Assembly: GCA_964412615.1 (NCBI GenBank)
Contig: CAYPPK010000004.1
Coordinates: 10,271 to 74,270, forward strand
DNA: 64,000 bases
Source of the DNA: CAYPPK01 sp964412615
GTDB lineage: Bacteria; Patescibacteriota; Minisyncoccia; Sungbacterales; HO2-52-23
Direction: 5' to 3'
The notes under the pieces were generated by a model, which saw only the letters and a list, made by a program, of their open reading frames with translations, ran no database searches and was not told the origin of the DNA. Shown here piece by piece: positions 39,736 through 49,262 of the stretch. The first letter of the stretch is position 1. Each line of letters starts with the position of its first letter. A program made the translations under genes and the position numbers.

Positions 39736-40131
39736 ATGCTAGCAAATACTATCGCAAAAGTCAAGCAATGGCTGCAAGAAAATAATAAAGATCTCTTGGT
39801 GGCCGGCATAATTTTCCTGGTGGGCCTGGCCAGTTTTGGCCTAGGGAGGCTTTCTGTTTTAGTTTCTCGCAAAGAACCTATCATGATTGAACAACCGGAA
39901 GGCCAGGAGGTGAACGCCTCCGCAGAGCCGCAAAAAACAGCCGGGAAAGACTCTGCGGGCGTTATATTATCCCGGGGAAAATACGTGGCTTCTCGTAACG
40001 GGAAGGTTTACCATCTGCCCTGGTGCGCTGGCGCGCAGCGCATAAAAGAGGAAAATAAAATTTGGTTTCAAACTAAAGAAGAGGCGGAGAGCAGGGGATA
40101 TAATCCAGCCGGAAATTGCGAGGGGCTTTAA
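39736..40131 (+). CDS. Membrane-anchored Ada-like metal-binding domain protein
   Basis: A 131-residue protein: an N-terminal membrane helix (LLVAGIIFLVGLASFGLGRLSVL), an acidic linker, and a C-terminal module YVASRNGKVYHLPWCAGAQRIKEENKIWFQTKEEAESRGYNPAGNCEGL. That module is the Ada zinc-binding fold (Y.asknGk.YH.p.C..a.rI...n...F.t.eeA...GY.pa..C), here detached from any methyltransferase. A role as an extracytoplasmic protein or metal module is inferred. It converges with the nuclease gene on a four-base overlap. Confidence 0.8.
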   Translation: MLANTIAKVKQWLQENNKDLLVAGIIFLVGLASFGLGRLSVLVSRKEPIMIEQPEGQEVNASAEPQKTAGKDSAGVILSRGKYVASRNGKVYHLPWCAGAQRIKEENKIWFQTKEEAESRGYNPAGNCEGL

Positions 40132-41294
40132 CGTTTTATTTTCTCCATTGCTACGGTTAAAACGGAATATTCTTTATTAAGGCGGCGGGCATTTTCTATT
40201 TCCTGACGCGTTGCTTCGGGAATTTCCTTAAGAATTTTTTTCAATTTAATTTCATCCGCCTTTAGAATTTCCTCCCATTTGCCGAGAGGGGAGAGCAGCT
40301 CTTTTATTTTATTTAAATCATACTCGTAGCGTTGCTGCAATTTTTTAGATATATACCCTTCCTCGCCAAAAACCCGGGTAAGACCCCGTTCTTCCATAAA
40401 TTTTTTTATTTGGCTTTGCAATTCGGCTAAGCGAACTTCAGTTGCCTGATTTTGTTTTTTTAAACTCAAATATTCGGTGATAGTCGCATCGGCTTCTTCT
40501 TTATTCTTAATTCCGGCTTCTTGCTTGCGATATAAATGCTTCCAAGCTGGGCAAAGGGGTTTAAATCCGCACCAATCGCATAAGGGACCCGGCATCGGTT
40601 CAAATTCTTTGTTGCTTTTTAGCCGTTCTTGAATTTCACTAATAGTCGCAAGTATATGCTCTTTGGTTTTTTCTGTGGTTTCGGTTGTCGTCTTGGTGCT
40701 TAGTTTTTCCCCGTGTTTGAGAAAATATAAGCTTAGAGTTATTTCTTCCGGACTTAAATGGGGCCAGCGTTTTTGCAAACCCAGCGAGTATAGCGAAAGC
40801 TGCAGGTTTTTATCCAAGGCCTCTTGCGAAGGCATGCGCCGGGAGGTCTTGTAGTCAATGATCTCGTATTTCCCGTCCTCCTGCTTATCGATTCTGTCAA
40901 TAATACCAGCTAGGATATGGGTTTCGCCGGATTTTTCATCTGTTATCGCCACCTCAAAGCGCGACTCCAGATCTACGACCGTGAAATTCCATGGAGCATT
41001 GCTTTCGTAAAATCGTTTTAGCATTCGCACTCCTTCGGTAAAATAAGTTTTTTGCTCCGTATCGTTCCAATTTAATTTCTCCGGCGCGGGCCAATTTTCT
41101 CTAAAGTAGGCAACTACCTCGTCTAAGGTTGGAAAAAGAGGGTTGCGCTTAAACATAAACTTAAGCGTGTCGTGGATCAAAGAACCAAAAACCGCCTCGT
41201 CTGATTTGGGGACCTTAAGACGGTCAATTTCCTGAAATTTATATTTCTGCGGACACTGCAAATAAGTTTCTATTGCGGAGTAGGAGGTTCGCAT
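40128..41294 (-). CDS. PD-(D/E)XK nuclease, Cas4/RecB-like with Cys cluster
   Basis: A 388-residue protein. It has SYSAIETYLQCPQKYKFQEI (first Cys), AVFGSLIHDTLKFMF, and the catalytic GIIDRIDKQEDGKYEIIDYKTSR (D..D-x-K). QLSLYSLGL follows, then GPLCDWCGFKPLCPAW, which with the N-terminal Cys can hold a 4Fe-4S cluster as in Cas4 and AddB. A C-terminal coiled-coil region of about 130 residues extends beyond the usual fold. No cas1/cas2 or CRISPR array is nearby, so it is probably a repair exonuclease. Confidence 0.85.
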   Translation of the reverse strand: MRTSYSAIETYLQCPQKYKFQEIDRLKVPKSDEAVFGSLIHDTLKFMFKRNPLFPTLDEVVAYFRENWPAPEKLNWNDTEQKTYFTEGVRMLKRFYESNAPWNFTVVDLESRFEVAITDEKSGETHILAGIIDRIDKQEDGKYEIIDYKTSRRMPSQEALDKNLQLSLYSLGLQKRWPHLSPEEITLSLYFLKHGEKLSTKTTTETTEKTKEHILATISEIQERLKSNKEFEPMPGPLCDWCGFKPLCPAWKHLYRKQEAGIKNKEEADATITEYLSLKKQNQATEVRLAELQSQIKKFMEERGLTRVFGEEGYISKKLQQRYEYDLNKIKELLSPLGKWEEILKADEIKLKKILKEIPEATRQEIENARRLNKEYSVLTVAMEKIKR

Positions 41295-41361
41295 ATCAAA
41301 TACTATAGCTTAAATGCCGACTTTGGGGATAGGGGGCTGTGGATAAATTGGTTTTGTGCTA

Positions 41362-41405
41362 GCTACTATACTTCGTATAATGTAGATAAAGCGAAGTAAG
41401 ATAGC
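41362..41405. promoter_or_regulatory. Imperfect inverted repeat before the Xer gene
   Basis: GCTACTATACTTCG (41362-41375) and CGAAGTAAGATAGC (41392-41405) match as inverted repeats at 11 of 14 positions around a 16-base centre containing TATAAT. It resembles a dif/lox-type recombination site. The centre may alternatively be the -10 box of the recombinase gene, whose ATG is 8 bases downstream. Confidence 0.35.
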
Positions 41406-41412
41406 TTTAACT

Positions 41413-42366
41413 ATGCCCAAAGCAATCCCCCAATATCTTGTCGAATTTGAAGCCTATTGCCAAGTGGAAAAAGGTTTAAGTTTAAATACGGTAATAAATT
41501 ATTCCAGATTTTTAAATAAATTTTTTCTTTGGTTGAGAAAAAGTAAATTGGAAAAACTTACTCCCCCGGATTTAATGGAAGACCATATATCCCAATACCG
41601 TCTCTGGCTTGCCAAATTGCCTAATGTGACCAGAAAGGCAGCTTCCGGGCTGCAAATATCAACCCAGATGCGGTATTTAATAGCGCTTAGGGCTTTGCTA
41701 GCCTTTTTCCATGAAAAAAACATCCCTTCCCTACCAACCGAAAAAATTAAACTTCCCAAAGAAAGACGTGAACGGCAAGTTAAATTTCTTAGTTTGGAGC
41801 AAATTGAAAAGCTTTTAACTGCGCCTAATATAAACATAGAGACAGGAGTTCGTGACAGGGCTATACTGGAAGTCCTTTTTAGCACGGGCTTAAGAGTAGC
41901 TGAACTCGTGGCTTTGGATAAAAAGCACTTAGCTGGAGCAAAAAATAAAGATGATTTTGAAATAGGAATTACCGGCAAAGGCGGGTACCCCCGAACGGTC
42001 TATTTTTCCGAACGGGCTTTATATTGGATAAAAAAGTATCTTGCTTCGCGCGCAGATGATGATCCGGCCCTTTTTGCGCGGTTGCGAGGCCCTAATACTT
42101 CTTCTTTGCGCCTTACGACCAGAGCAGTTGAGCTGCTGGTGCAGAAATATTCAAAAATTTCTGGTATCCCTCTGCTTGCAACACCTCATACCTTAAGACA
42201 CAGTTTTGCCACGGATTTATTAAATCAAGGCGTGGATTTGCGCGCGGTGCAAGAATTTCTCGGCCATCGCAATATTGCTACTACCCAAATTTATACTCAC
42301 GTTACCAATAAAAGACTCCGTGAAATTCACAAGAAATTTCACGGAGGACGAGATCTAAAAAATTAA
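41413..42366 (+). CDS. Tyrosine recombinase XerC/XerD-like
   Basis: A 317-residue recombinase. The N-terminal SAM-like domain (QYLVEFEAYCQVEKGLSLNTVINYSRFLNKFFLWL) is followed by a catalytic domain with FSTGLRVAELVALD (Arg), TPHTLRHSFATDLLNQG (His-x-x-Arg) and LGHRNIATTQIYTHVTNKRL (His and Tyr nucleophile). The chromosomal XerC/D architecture is complete. Such enzymes resolve chromosome dimers at dif; Patescibacteria often have a single Xer. Confidence 0.92.
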   Translation: MPKAIPQYLVEFEAYCQVEKGLSLNTVINYSRFLNKFFLWLRKSKLEKLTPPDLMEDHISQYRLWLAKLPNVTRKAASGLQISTQMRYLIALRALLAFFHEKNIPSLPTEKIKLPKERRERQVKFLSLEQIEKLLTAPNINIETGVRDRAILEVLFSTGLRVAELVALDKKHLAGAKNKDDFEIGITGKGGYPRTVYFSERALYWIKKYLASRADDDPALFARLRGPNTSSLRLTTRAVELLVQKYSKISGIPLLATPHTLRHSFATDLLNQGVDLRAVQEFLGHRNIATTQIYTHVTNKRLREIHKKFHGGRDLKN

Positions 42367-42369
42367 CGC

Positions 42370-42741
42370 TTAACAATTAGAAGTACATTCTTTATTTTTT
42401 TCCAGCGCCTGCGCCACGGTTTCCAGAATATTGACAATGGTTAGAAAAAATACTCTTAGAACTTTGGCAAACCAGCCGATTAATTTAGCAAAATCAATTC
42501 CCGTCTCATTTTGCACTTCCTGATTTACTTCGCGCAACTTGGGAGAAGCTTTTTCTAGAGCCTGTTCCGGCGAAGGCACTGGCGTATTGTCTATGGAAGT
42601 ATTGGGAAGAGGAATAGTTATATTTTCCTTTAATGCCTCAAAAATTTTGTCGGGATTCAAAAATTCAGCTTGAGCGTTTACTCTGGCCAAGGGAACTATT
42701 ATTACCAATAATATGCCTAAACTTGCGACTAGAGCAGACAT
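42370..42741 (-). CDS. Hypothetical exported protein
   Basis: From ATG 42741, 123 residues: a signal or anchor segment (ALVASLGILLVIIVPLARVNAQA), a Pro/Ser-rich middle, and a second hydrophobic helix (FAKLIGWFAKVLRVFFLTIVNILETV). It ends in a short tail with two Cys. No family recognised. It lies 32 bases downstream of the M23 hydrolase gene and is probably co-transcribed with it. Confidence 0.55.
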   Translation of the reverse strand: MSALVASLGILLVIIVPLARVNAQAEFLNPDKIFEALKENITIPLPNTSIDNTPVPSPEQALEKASPKLREVNQEVQNETGIDFAKLIGWFAKVLRVFFLTIVNILETVAQALEKNKECTSNC

Positions 42742-42773
42742 AAATTTAAATTTATTTCCATTATAACTGGGAT

Positions 42774-44111
42774 TTAGAGATAGTCTAATGGGTTCAGGTA
42801 TCCTTGCACTCCGGAAGCAGCATCGTTGCCGGCAAAGGGCAAGGTCATATCTCTTCCGCACACGCGTGATTTTATGGTTCGGATCTCAACGGCTTGGGTT
42901 GCGAACAGAGTCAAATGCAGATGCGGCCCGGTGGCATATCCGGTCTTCCCAGATAGGCCGATGCGCTCTTCCCTCTTCACCTCTTGTCCGGCCGCTACGC
43001 TGATTTGCGACAAGTGAGCATAAAGGGTGGATAAATTATTGGGATGTCGAATTAAAATCCATTTTCCATAAGAAGCGCCGCGGCACCCCAAGTCGGTATC
43101 CCCAGTGGCCGCCACCATTCCATTTTCAGACGCCAGCACAGGAGTGCCAACATTGGCGCGGAAATCCATGCCATTATGTCCTTGTTTGCCGCCATAGCCT
43201 CCGGCCAAAGCAAAAGAAGTATAGCCGAAAAATTGGGTAACACAATTTTTTATGGCTTCTCCTCCGTTCCAGCAGGATTGCAAAGAAATTTCCGGCAAGG
43301 GCCAACCAAGAATTCCTTTGCCTTTAGCTGGCAAAGATGAGGGATCAATTGTTACTTTAATTTCTTGCTCAATGGCTTGGACTTCCTTTTCCAGAGCTTC
43401 AATTTTTTCCTCATTGGCAATTAGAAGCGCTTGATATAGGCGTTCTTGATTTTTGGTCTGGGTTAATAAAGCATTACGCTGGCTGCGTTCATTGGCCACA
43501 GCTGCATTTCGGTCGGAAAGTATTTTCTTTAATTCTATTGCCTCATTTTTTTTATTTTCTGCTTGGTTTTTTTGTTCTTGTAATTCAGCTCGCAAGGTCC
43601 GCAAAGCTTCCACTGAAGTTAGCATTTTTCCCCTGGCCCGGGAAAGATATTCCAGTTGGCTAAAAAAATCAGACAAAAATCCTTTCAGCAGCACGGCAAT
43701 TAAGGGTTCTTGTTCTTCTTCTGCCACTACTTGGACTACGCCGGCCAGACCGGCTCTTAATTTTCGTATGGCCGCCTCTTTATCGGTTATATCGCTGCCC
43801 AGGTTGCGAATTTCTAATTCGGCCCGCTGGATCTTTAACCTGTTAATGTTAATATCGTTTTGCAGCTGTTTAATTGTTCTGTCAATACGGGCTAATTCTG
43901 CCTGCAGAGTTTTGCCTTGATCTTGTTTGGCGGCTATTTCGGCACGAAATTTTTCTGCCTCTGCTTCCAGTTTTTTTATTTCGTTATTTTTTTGTTCAAT
44001 TTGCTGCTGCAATTCGTTTACCGACTGGGTTTGGCCTTGGCCGGCAAATATAAAAAATGCAGCTAAAAAAATCAGCGCTATCAAAAAAGGCTTGTTCCAG
44101 AAAATCTTCAC
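42774..44111 (-). CDS. EnvC-like murein hydrolase (coiled coil + M23)
   Basis: A 445-residue protein with a signal peptide (1-29) and a long coiled coil (about 30-265, Gln/Lys/Glu-rich heptads). A C-terminal M23/LytM domain follows: GYGGKQGHNGMDFRANVGTPVLASENGMVAATG (HxxxD) and LSTLYAHLSQISVAAGQ with GPHLHLTLF (HxH). The metal ligands look complete, so it may be an active endopeptidase. Coiled coil plus M23 is the EnvC/division hydrolase layout, fitting the nearby ftsW and mur genes. Confidence 0.9.
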   Translation of the reverse strand: MKIFWNKPFLIALIFLAAFFIFAGQGQTQSVNELQQQIEQKNNEIKKLEAEAEKFRAEIAAKQDQGKTLQAELARIDRTIKQLQNDININRLKIQRAELEIRNLGSDITDKEAAIRKLRAGLAGVVQVVAEEEQEPLIAVLLKGFLSDFFSQLEYLSRARGKMLTSVEALRTLRAELQEQKNQAENKKNEAIELKKILSDRNAAVANERSQRNALLTQTKNQERLYQALLIANEEKIEALEKEVQAIEQEIKVTIDPSSLPAKGKGILGWPLPEISLQSCWNGGEAIKNCVTQFFGYTSFALAGGYGGKQGHNGMDFRANVGTPVLASENGMVAATGDTDLGCRGASYGKWILIRHPNNLSTLYAHLSQISVAAGQEVKREERIGLSGKTGYATGPHLHLTLFATQAVEIRTIKSRVCGRDMTLPFAGNDAASGVQGYLNPLDYL

Positions 44112-44151
44112 ATTTTCATCATAGCAGAAATAAGCTCTTTTTCAAACGAAA

Positions 44152-45606
44152 TCAACCAAAGAGTTTTTTGGCTTTGGCAAGACGTTTTTTTGCCTCTGCC
44201 GCGCCCATAATCCACAGGATCTCAAACGGGCCGGGGGAAGTTTTTTTGCCGGTTAAGGCCACCCGCAAGGGCCAGAGCAGCCTTCCTTTGTCTCCCTCCC
44301 CCTTGGCCGCCAGAAAAGATTTTTCTACCGCGGCTTGATCGGTGAAACCTGCGGTAGAAATCAGTTTTTCAGAATCTTGCAAGGATTCTAAAATTTCTTG
44401 ATCGCTCATGTTTTTCCAGCGCAACAATTCTTTATCATATTCCGGCTCTCGGAAAAAGTAGTCGGTCCTCTCCCCTATCTCGGAGAGTTTTTTAAGCCGA
44501 GGCTGTTCAAGGCCAATGACTTTTTCAATATATTCCATTGAAAATTGGTTATTGGGAATTGAAAATTGCAAGAAATCCGTGAGATACGGCAGACAAAGTT
44601 TTGTGAGTTCCGCTGCGGATTTCTTGCGGATATATTCTCCGTTCATCCAATCAAGTTTTTGTAGATCAAACACGGCCCCGGCCTTTTGCACTCGCTCCAA
44701 AGAAAATTCCTGGATTATTTCTTCTCTGGTTAGGATTTCCCGATTATTTCCCGGATTCCAGCCCAACAGAGCCATAAAATTAAATAAAGCTTCCGGTAAG
44801 TAGCCTTGATCTCTGTATTCGCTTGCTGATGTAGCGCCATGCCTTTTGGATAATTTGGAGCGGTCGGCGCCTAAAAGCAAGGGCAAATGAGCATAAGTAG
44901 GAACCGAAAAACCAAGCGCGTTTATCAGGAGCAATTGTTTGGGAGTGTTAGAAATGTGATCCTCTCCCCGGATTACATGGGAAATTTGCATTTCCTGATC
45001 GTCTACCACTACGGCAAAATTATACAAAGGCACGTCAGGCCGTTTAGCCACGGAAAAGTCTCCCATTAGATCGGAAGAAAAAGAAACGTCTCCTCGGATA
45101 GCATCGGGAAAAGTAATTTTCTGCCCGGCGGGAGTTTTGAAGCGGAAGATATAATCGGGTTTAGTTTCGGCTAAAGTTTTTGCTTCTGCCAAAGAAAAAT
45201 TGCGGTACGCGCAAATATGCGCCGGCGACTGTTTGGCTTCCATGAGTTTGGCATGCTCCTTCTCTAATTCCTTCTCCGAATGAAAACAATAAAAAATCTT
45301 TCCTTGTCTAAGCAGGGTATCAAAATGCTTCTCGTAAGTCGGTAATCTTTCGCTTTGGCGATAAGGAGCATAGGGGCCGCCTTTTTCCGGATTTTCATCT
45401 CCGGCAATCCCAAGCCAATTTAGGCCGTCACTTATATCTTTTTCGTATTCGGGCAAAGACCGTTCTAAATCAGTGTCTTCGATACGTAAAACGAATTCTC
45501 CGCCTTGCTTTTTGGCAAAAAGATAATTAAAAAGCGCGGTACGAGCAGTACCGACGTGAAGAAATCCCGTTGGGCTTGGTGCTATACGAACGCGAATATT
45601 TGACAT
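44152..45606 (-). CDS. gltX: Glutamyl-tRNA synthetase
   Basis: A 484-residue class I synthetase: VRIAPSPTGFLHVGTARTALFNYLFA (HIGH-like HVGT), LRIEDTDLERS, and YAHLPLLLGADRSKLSKRHGATS (KMSKS-like KLSKR). The C-terminal anticodon domain ends ILWIMGAAEAKKRLAKAKKLFG. Full length for the bacterial family. It sits between the M23 hydrolase gene and murG in a minus-strand run. Confidence 0.96.
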   Translation of the reverse strand: MSNIRVRIAPSPTGFLHVGTARTALFNYLFAKKQGGEFVLRIEDTDLERSLPEYEKDISDGLNWLGIAGDENPEKGGPYAPYRQSERLPTYEKHFDTLLRQGKIFYCFHSEKELEKEHAKLMEAKQSPAHICAYRNFSLAEAKTLAETKPDYIFRFKTPAGQKITFPDAIRGDVSFSSDLMGDFSVAKRPDVPLYNFAVVVDDQEMQISHVIRGEDHISNTPKQLLLINALGFSVPTYAHLPLLLGADRSKLSKRHGATSASEYRDQGYLPEALFNFMALLGWNPGNNREILTREEIIQEFSLERVQKAGAVFDLQKLDWMNGEYIRKKSAAELTKLCLPYLTDFLQFSIPNNQFSMEYIEKVIGLEQPRLKKLSEIGERTDYFFREPEYDKELLRWKNMSDQEILESLQDSEKLISTAGFTDQAAVEKSFLAAKGEGDKGRLLWPLRVALTGKKTSPGPFEILWIMGAAEAKKRLAKAKKLFG

Positions 45607-45714
45607 ATTTTTTAGATAAAGCGCGAAGCGCTACAATAAGAAAACTCTTTAGCGAGCTGGGAATTTTTGACGCTTTCAAAATGCATACGGCGAGAGTATC
45701 AGACAAGCGAGCGG

Positions 45715-46836
45715 TCAATGAATTCCCAATTTCAAGATTTCCCGGGCAATAACTTCCGCTGAATTAATACGGGCAAAGCGTTGAGCAGCTTCTGACATTT
45801 TTCTCATTTGTTCCCGATTGCTAATAATTTTCTTGATTTCGGCTAGAAGAATATGCGGAGACAAATTTGTTTCCTCAATTACTACAGCTGCTCCATCAAC
45901 GGCATATCCATAAGCATTTTTTCTTTGATGGTCTTGGGCGGCATTACGCAGGGGAATAAGAATAGAAGGCTTCCCCCAGGCGGCAATTTCAAAAATTATA
46001 GTAGCACTGGCTCTGGCTATCAATAAATCCGCTACCGCGTAAAAATCTCGCAACCTTTCCTCGTCAAAAAACGGAAAGGGATGATAATGTTCTGCTTTGC
46101 CTATCTCTAAAATTACTTTTGCCTCTCCTGCCACTTCTTCATAATTTTTTGTTCCTGTTTGGTGAACAATTTCAAATTCATTTGCCAATTCTTTTAAAAC
46201 TCCAATTATTGCTTCGTTTATTTTCTGCGATCCTTGTGAGCCTCCAATGATGCCCAATACCGGCAGCTTGGAAAATACGCTTAGTCGCTCTTTAGCCTCT
46301 TCTCCCCCGCCCCCAAAAATATGCTTGCGGATGGGAACGCCTACTAAGGCGGTTTTGGCGGGAGGGAAAAAATTAGCCGCGCTGGGAAAAGCAATGCCGA
46401 TGCGCGAAGCAAAGCGGGCGGAAAAACTGTTTACTTTGCCGGGTTCGGCGTCAGAATCATGGATAATTAAAGGAATGCGGTAAAGAGCGGCTGCTACTAC
46501 CGAGGGCAAGGCTCCGTATCCTCCCTTGGAAAAAACCACGTCCGGCATGATTAAAAATAAATTCCATAAAGCCTGGATTATTCCCATGACTAATTTAAAG
46601 AAGTCGGCAAAATTATTTAAAGAAAAATAATTGCGCAATTTTCCGCTGGCAATAGACACAAAAGTAACTCCTTCTTCCCGTAATAAATTTTTAGCAAAAT
46701 CATCTTCGGGGCCGGCATAAAAAAATTGCAAATCCAAAATTTGTTCGCGGGACGCTATTTGCTTTAGTTCGCGGATCACAGCCACAATGGGTGTAATATG
46801 CCCGCCAGAACCTCCTCCGGTAAATAGTAACCTCAT
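45715..46836 (-). CDS. murG: UDP-GlcNAc:undecaprenyl-PP-MurNAc-pentapeptide GlcNAc transferase
   Basis: Makes lipid II from lipid I on the inner membrane face. It has the MRLLFTGGGSGGHITPIVAVI start, a GYGALPSVVAAALYRIPLIIHDSDAEPG segment, LGIIGGSQGSQKINEA (second Gly-rich loop) and the donor site LLIARASATIIFEIAAWGKPSILIPLRNAAQDHQRKNA. At 373 residues it is full length. One base separates its ATG from the ftsW stop. Confidence 0.95.
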   Translation of the reverse strand: MRLLFTGGGSGGHITPIVAVIRELKQIASREQILDLQFFYAGPEDDFAKNLLREEGVTFVSIASGKLRNYFSLNNFADFFKLVMGIIQALWNLFLIMPDVVFSKGGYGALPSVVAAALYRIPLIIHDSDAEPGKVNSFSARFASRIGIAFPSAANFFPPAKTALVGVPIRKHIFGGGGEEAKERLSVFSKLPVLGIIGGSQGSQKINEAIIGVLKELANEFEIVHQTGTKNYEEVAGEAKVILEIGKAEHYHPFPFFDEERLRDFYAVADLLIARASATIIFEIAAWGKPSILIPLRNAAQDHQRKNAYGYAVDGAAVVIEETNLSPHILLAEIKKIISNREQMRKMSEAAQRFARINSAEVIAREILKLGIH

Positions 46837-46837
46837 A

Positions 46838-47926
46838 TTAAATATGCCTGGAAATATTTAGTAAGATGCCGATGCTGGCCAAAGTTATGGCCAGCGAACT
46901 TCCACCGTAGCTTATAAAAGGCAGCGGTATGCCGGTGAGCGGCAATAGCCCGGAAATAGCTGCCATGTTAACAAAAGCCTGAGTCATAATGCTTATAGAT
47001 AAGCCGGCAGCCAATAGTTTGCCAAAATTATCATGGGCATTTTTGGCAATGACTAAACCCCGCCAAAAAAGGAAACCAAAAAGCAGAATCAGGGCGACTG
47101 CTCCCAAAAAACCCATTTCCTCGGCAAAGATCGCAAAAATTGAATCCCCCATGGGTTCGGGAAGATAATTATATTTTTGCAAACTTTGGCCAAATCCCTG
47201 GCCGAAAAATCCTCCGGACCCGATGGCGATAAAAGCCTGGGTAATTTGGTAACCTATGCCCTGCGGATCAACGCCGGGATTGAAAAATACTTTGAAACGG
47301 TTTAGCCGGTAGGGAGCAAGCTGCACCAAAAAATAAAGCATAATCAGCCCAAATCCGCCCAGAGTTACCATTTGCGACACTTTTCCCCCACCGAGAAAAT
47401 ACAGCAAACCTGCCGTAGCGGCAATTACCATAAGGGTTCCTATATCCGGCTGCATGATCATAAACATTCCTACGATGGCCAGCATAATGGCAAAGGGTAT
47501 CATGCCGTAAGAAACACTGTGAACGTCTTCGCGCCTGGCATCCAACCAGCTCGCTAAATAAATAACAAAGGCCAATTTTAAAAATTCAGAGGGCTGAAAA
47601 GTTATGGGCCCCAAAACCAACCAGCGACGCGCTCCACCCCAAGAATAACTTAATTGCGGAAGAAATAAAATAGCCAACAGAACAAAAGAAAAAAGCATAA
47701 GCGGTAAAGATAATTTTTTCCAAACCCGGTAAGGGATTCGGTAAGCTATCACCAGAGCTGCCAGTCCGACTCCCCCACCCAAAATTAATTGCTTTAAAAC
47801 ATAGTAACCAATAGAGCCGGAGTTGCGCACGGATATGACCATGGAAGCGGAACCCAGTATTAAAAGGCCGCCGCCAAACAAGATCAGGGTTGCATAAAGC
47901 AGCCATTTATCCGCAGATTTAAACAT
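46838..47926 (-). CDS. ftsW: FtsW/RodA-family lipid II polymerase
   Basis: A 362-residue SEDS protein with about ten helices. Landmarks: ARRWLVLGPITFQPSEFLKLAFVIYLASWL, MQPDIGTLMVI, the large loop with GIGYQITQAFIAIGSGGFFGQGFGQSLQKYNYLPEPMGDSIFAIFAEEMGFLGA, and the end LPLTGIPLPFISYGGSSLAITLASIGILLNISRH. Position between murD and murG identifies it as FtsW. The gene start overlaps murD by eight bases. Confidence 0.95.
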   Translation of the reverse strand: MFKSADKWLLYATLILFGGGLLILGSASMVISVRNSGSIGYYVLKQLILGGGVGLAALVIAYRIPYRVWKKLSLPLMLFSFVLLAILFLPQLSYSWGGARRWLVLGPITFQPSEFLKLAFVIYLASWLDARREDVHSVSYGMIPFAIMLAIVGMFMIMQPDIGTLMVIAATAGLLYFLGGGKVSQMVTLGGFGLIMLYFLVQLAPYRLNRFKVFFNPGVDPQGIGYQITQAFIAIGSGGFFGQGFGQSLQKYNYLPEPMGDSIFAIFAEEMGFLGAVALILLFGFLFWRGLVIAKNAHDNFGKLLAAGLSISIMTQAFVNMAAISGLLPLTGIPLPFISYGGSSLAITLASIGILLNISRHI

Positions 47927-49262
47927 TTGATCTCAAATTTTTTACCGCTTTAATAAATTGCTTACCGCGGTCAAATTCATTTAAAAACAAACCAAAACTG
48001 GCCGCACCAGGAGAAAGCAAAACTATATCTCCCCGGCGGGCAAATTCATAAGCTAAACGCACGGCGTGAGCCATGGATTTTGCTTCTCTTATTTGGGAGG
48101 CGGGGAAACGGCTGGCCAGCAGTTTTTTTCTAATAATTCTGGTTGCGGTTCCGGGAAGAAAAATTATCAAGTCTGTTTTTCTTTTTATCGCGGCGCTAAA
48201 TTTTCTAAAATCAAGATTCTTGTCCTGTCCTCCGCCAATAAGGATAAGTTTCTTTTTCCCCGCTAACGCGCGGAATCTTTTCAACGCCGCTAAAGCGGCA
48301 TCGGGGGAAGTAGCCGTAGTATCGTCAATAAAAGTTACGCCCCTAACGGTGGCAATTTTTTGCTGGCGTTCAGCTAAACCCCTAAAATTCTGCAGAATTT
48401 TCTCTACCGATGAAATGGAAACATTGAAATGTTTAGCTATCGCCGCGGCCAAGGCAACCGCTGGCTCGTAGTGCTGTCCTAAATTTTGCTTTACTATTTT
48501 TTTTAACGGCAGCGAGAGTCGGGGCAGAATTTTTCGGGAAGGAGCGGACTTAATTAATTGCCTTACGGCTTTATCGGCCGGATTGGCAAAAAGATAGTCG
48601 CTTGGCTTTTGAAATTTAAAAATTACCGCCTTGGCCTTGACATAGTCAGACATTGATTTATGCCAATTTAAATGATCGCGATAGAGACTGGTAAAAACCG
48701 CCAAAGACGGGCTTTTTTTCTCGCGAGCCAAATCAGCCAGCTGAAAACTGGAAAGCTCTAGAATTACCATATCACCCGGGCGTAGATCCGGAAGGAATTC
48801 TAAAACTGATTTGCGGATATTTCCGCCTAGGTACACTCGGGAAAATTTGGTTTTCAAAAATTTCCAGATGAGAAAAGCCGTTGTTGATTTGCCGCGCGTT
48901 CCCGTAACCCCAATAATAGTCGCCGGAGAATAATTGAAAAAAATACCCAAGTCGGAAGTTACCGGAATCTTGTTTTTAGAGGCTAGCCGCAAATAAAAGG
49001 AATCAGGCCTTACGCCGGGATTTTTGACGATAAAATCAGCTTCTAAAATGTCTTGGCGGCGATGCCGGCCCAAAACGTAGCGTATTTTTTTGTACCGGGA
49101 AAGAATGGCCAGGGAGGGGGCCAATACCCGGCGGGGACGAAGGTCGGTTACGGTAATGTTTGCTCCTGCTCGGTGCAAGAATTTTACAGTTCCGACTCCC
49201 CCGCCATGCAATCCTAGACCCAAAACCAATGCTTTTTTACCTTTGAAAGCAGAAATTTTCAC
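47919..49262 (-). CDS. murD: UDP-N-acetylmuramoylalanine--D-glutamate ligase
   Basis: A 447-residue Mur ligase: ALVLGLGLHGGGVGTVKFL, the ATP loop IGVTGTRGKSTTAFLIW, MVILELSSFQLADL, SLYRDHLNWHKSM, and a late RGVTFIDDTTATSPDAALAALKRF plus ILIGGGQDKNLDF. The domain order and the SSFQL motif separate MurD from MurC/E/F. It overlaps the upstream amidohydrolase stop by one base and ftsW by eight, so these genes are translationally linked. Confidence 0.93.
   Translation of the reverse strand: MKISAFKGKKALVLGLGLHGGGVGTVKFLHRAGANITVTDLRPRRVLAPSLAILSRYKKIRYVLGRHRRQDILEADFIVKNPGVRPDSFYLRLASKNKIPVTSDLGIFFNYSPATIIGVTGTRGKSTTAFLIWKFLKTKFSRVYLGGNIRKSVLEFLPDLRPGDMVILELSSFQLADLAREKKSPSLAVFTSLYRDHLNWHKSMSDYVKAKAVIFKFQKPSDYLFANPADKAVRQLIKSAPSRKILPRLSLPLKKIVKQNLGQHYEPAVALAAAIAKHFNVSISSVEKILQNFRGLAERQQKIATVRGVTFIDDTTATSPDAALAALKRFRALAGKKKLILIGGGQDKNLDFRKFSAAIKRKTDLIIFLPGTATRIIRKKLLASRFPASQIREAKSMAHAVRLAYEFARRGDIVLLSPGAASFGLFLNEFDRGKQFIKAVKNLRSNV

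Noticed and set aside
40128..41294. Cas4 of a CRISPR system
   Set aside because: The Cys cluster and PD-(D/E)XK core resemble Cas4, but the extra C-terminal region and absence of cas1, cas2 or an array argue for a repair nuclease.
41368..41385. Similarity of ATACTTCGTATAATGTA to part of phage P1 loxP
   Set aside because: Only one arm resembles loxP and the second arm is different; TATAAT is also a common -10 box. I keep only the weaker claim of an imperfect inverted repeat next to a Xer gene.
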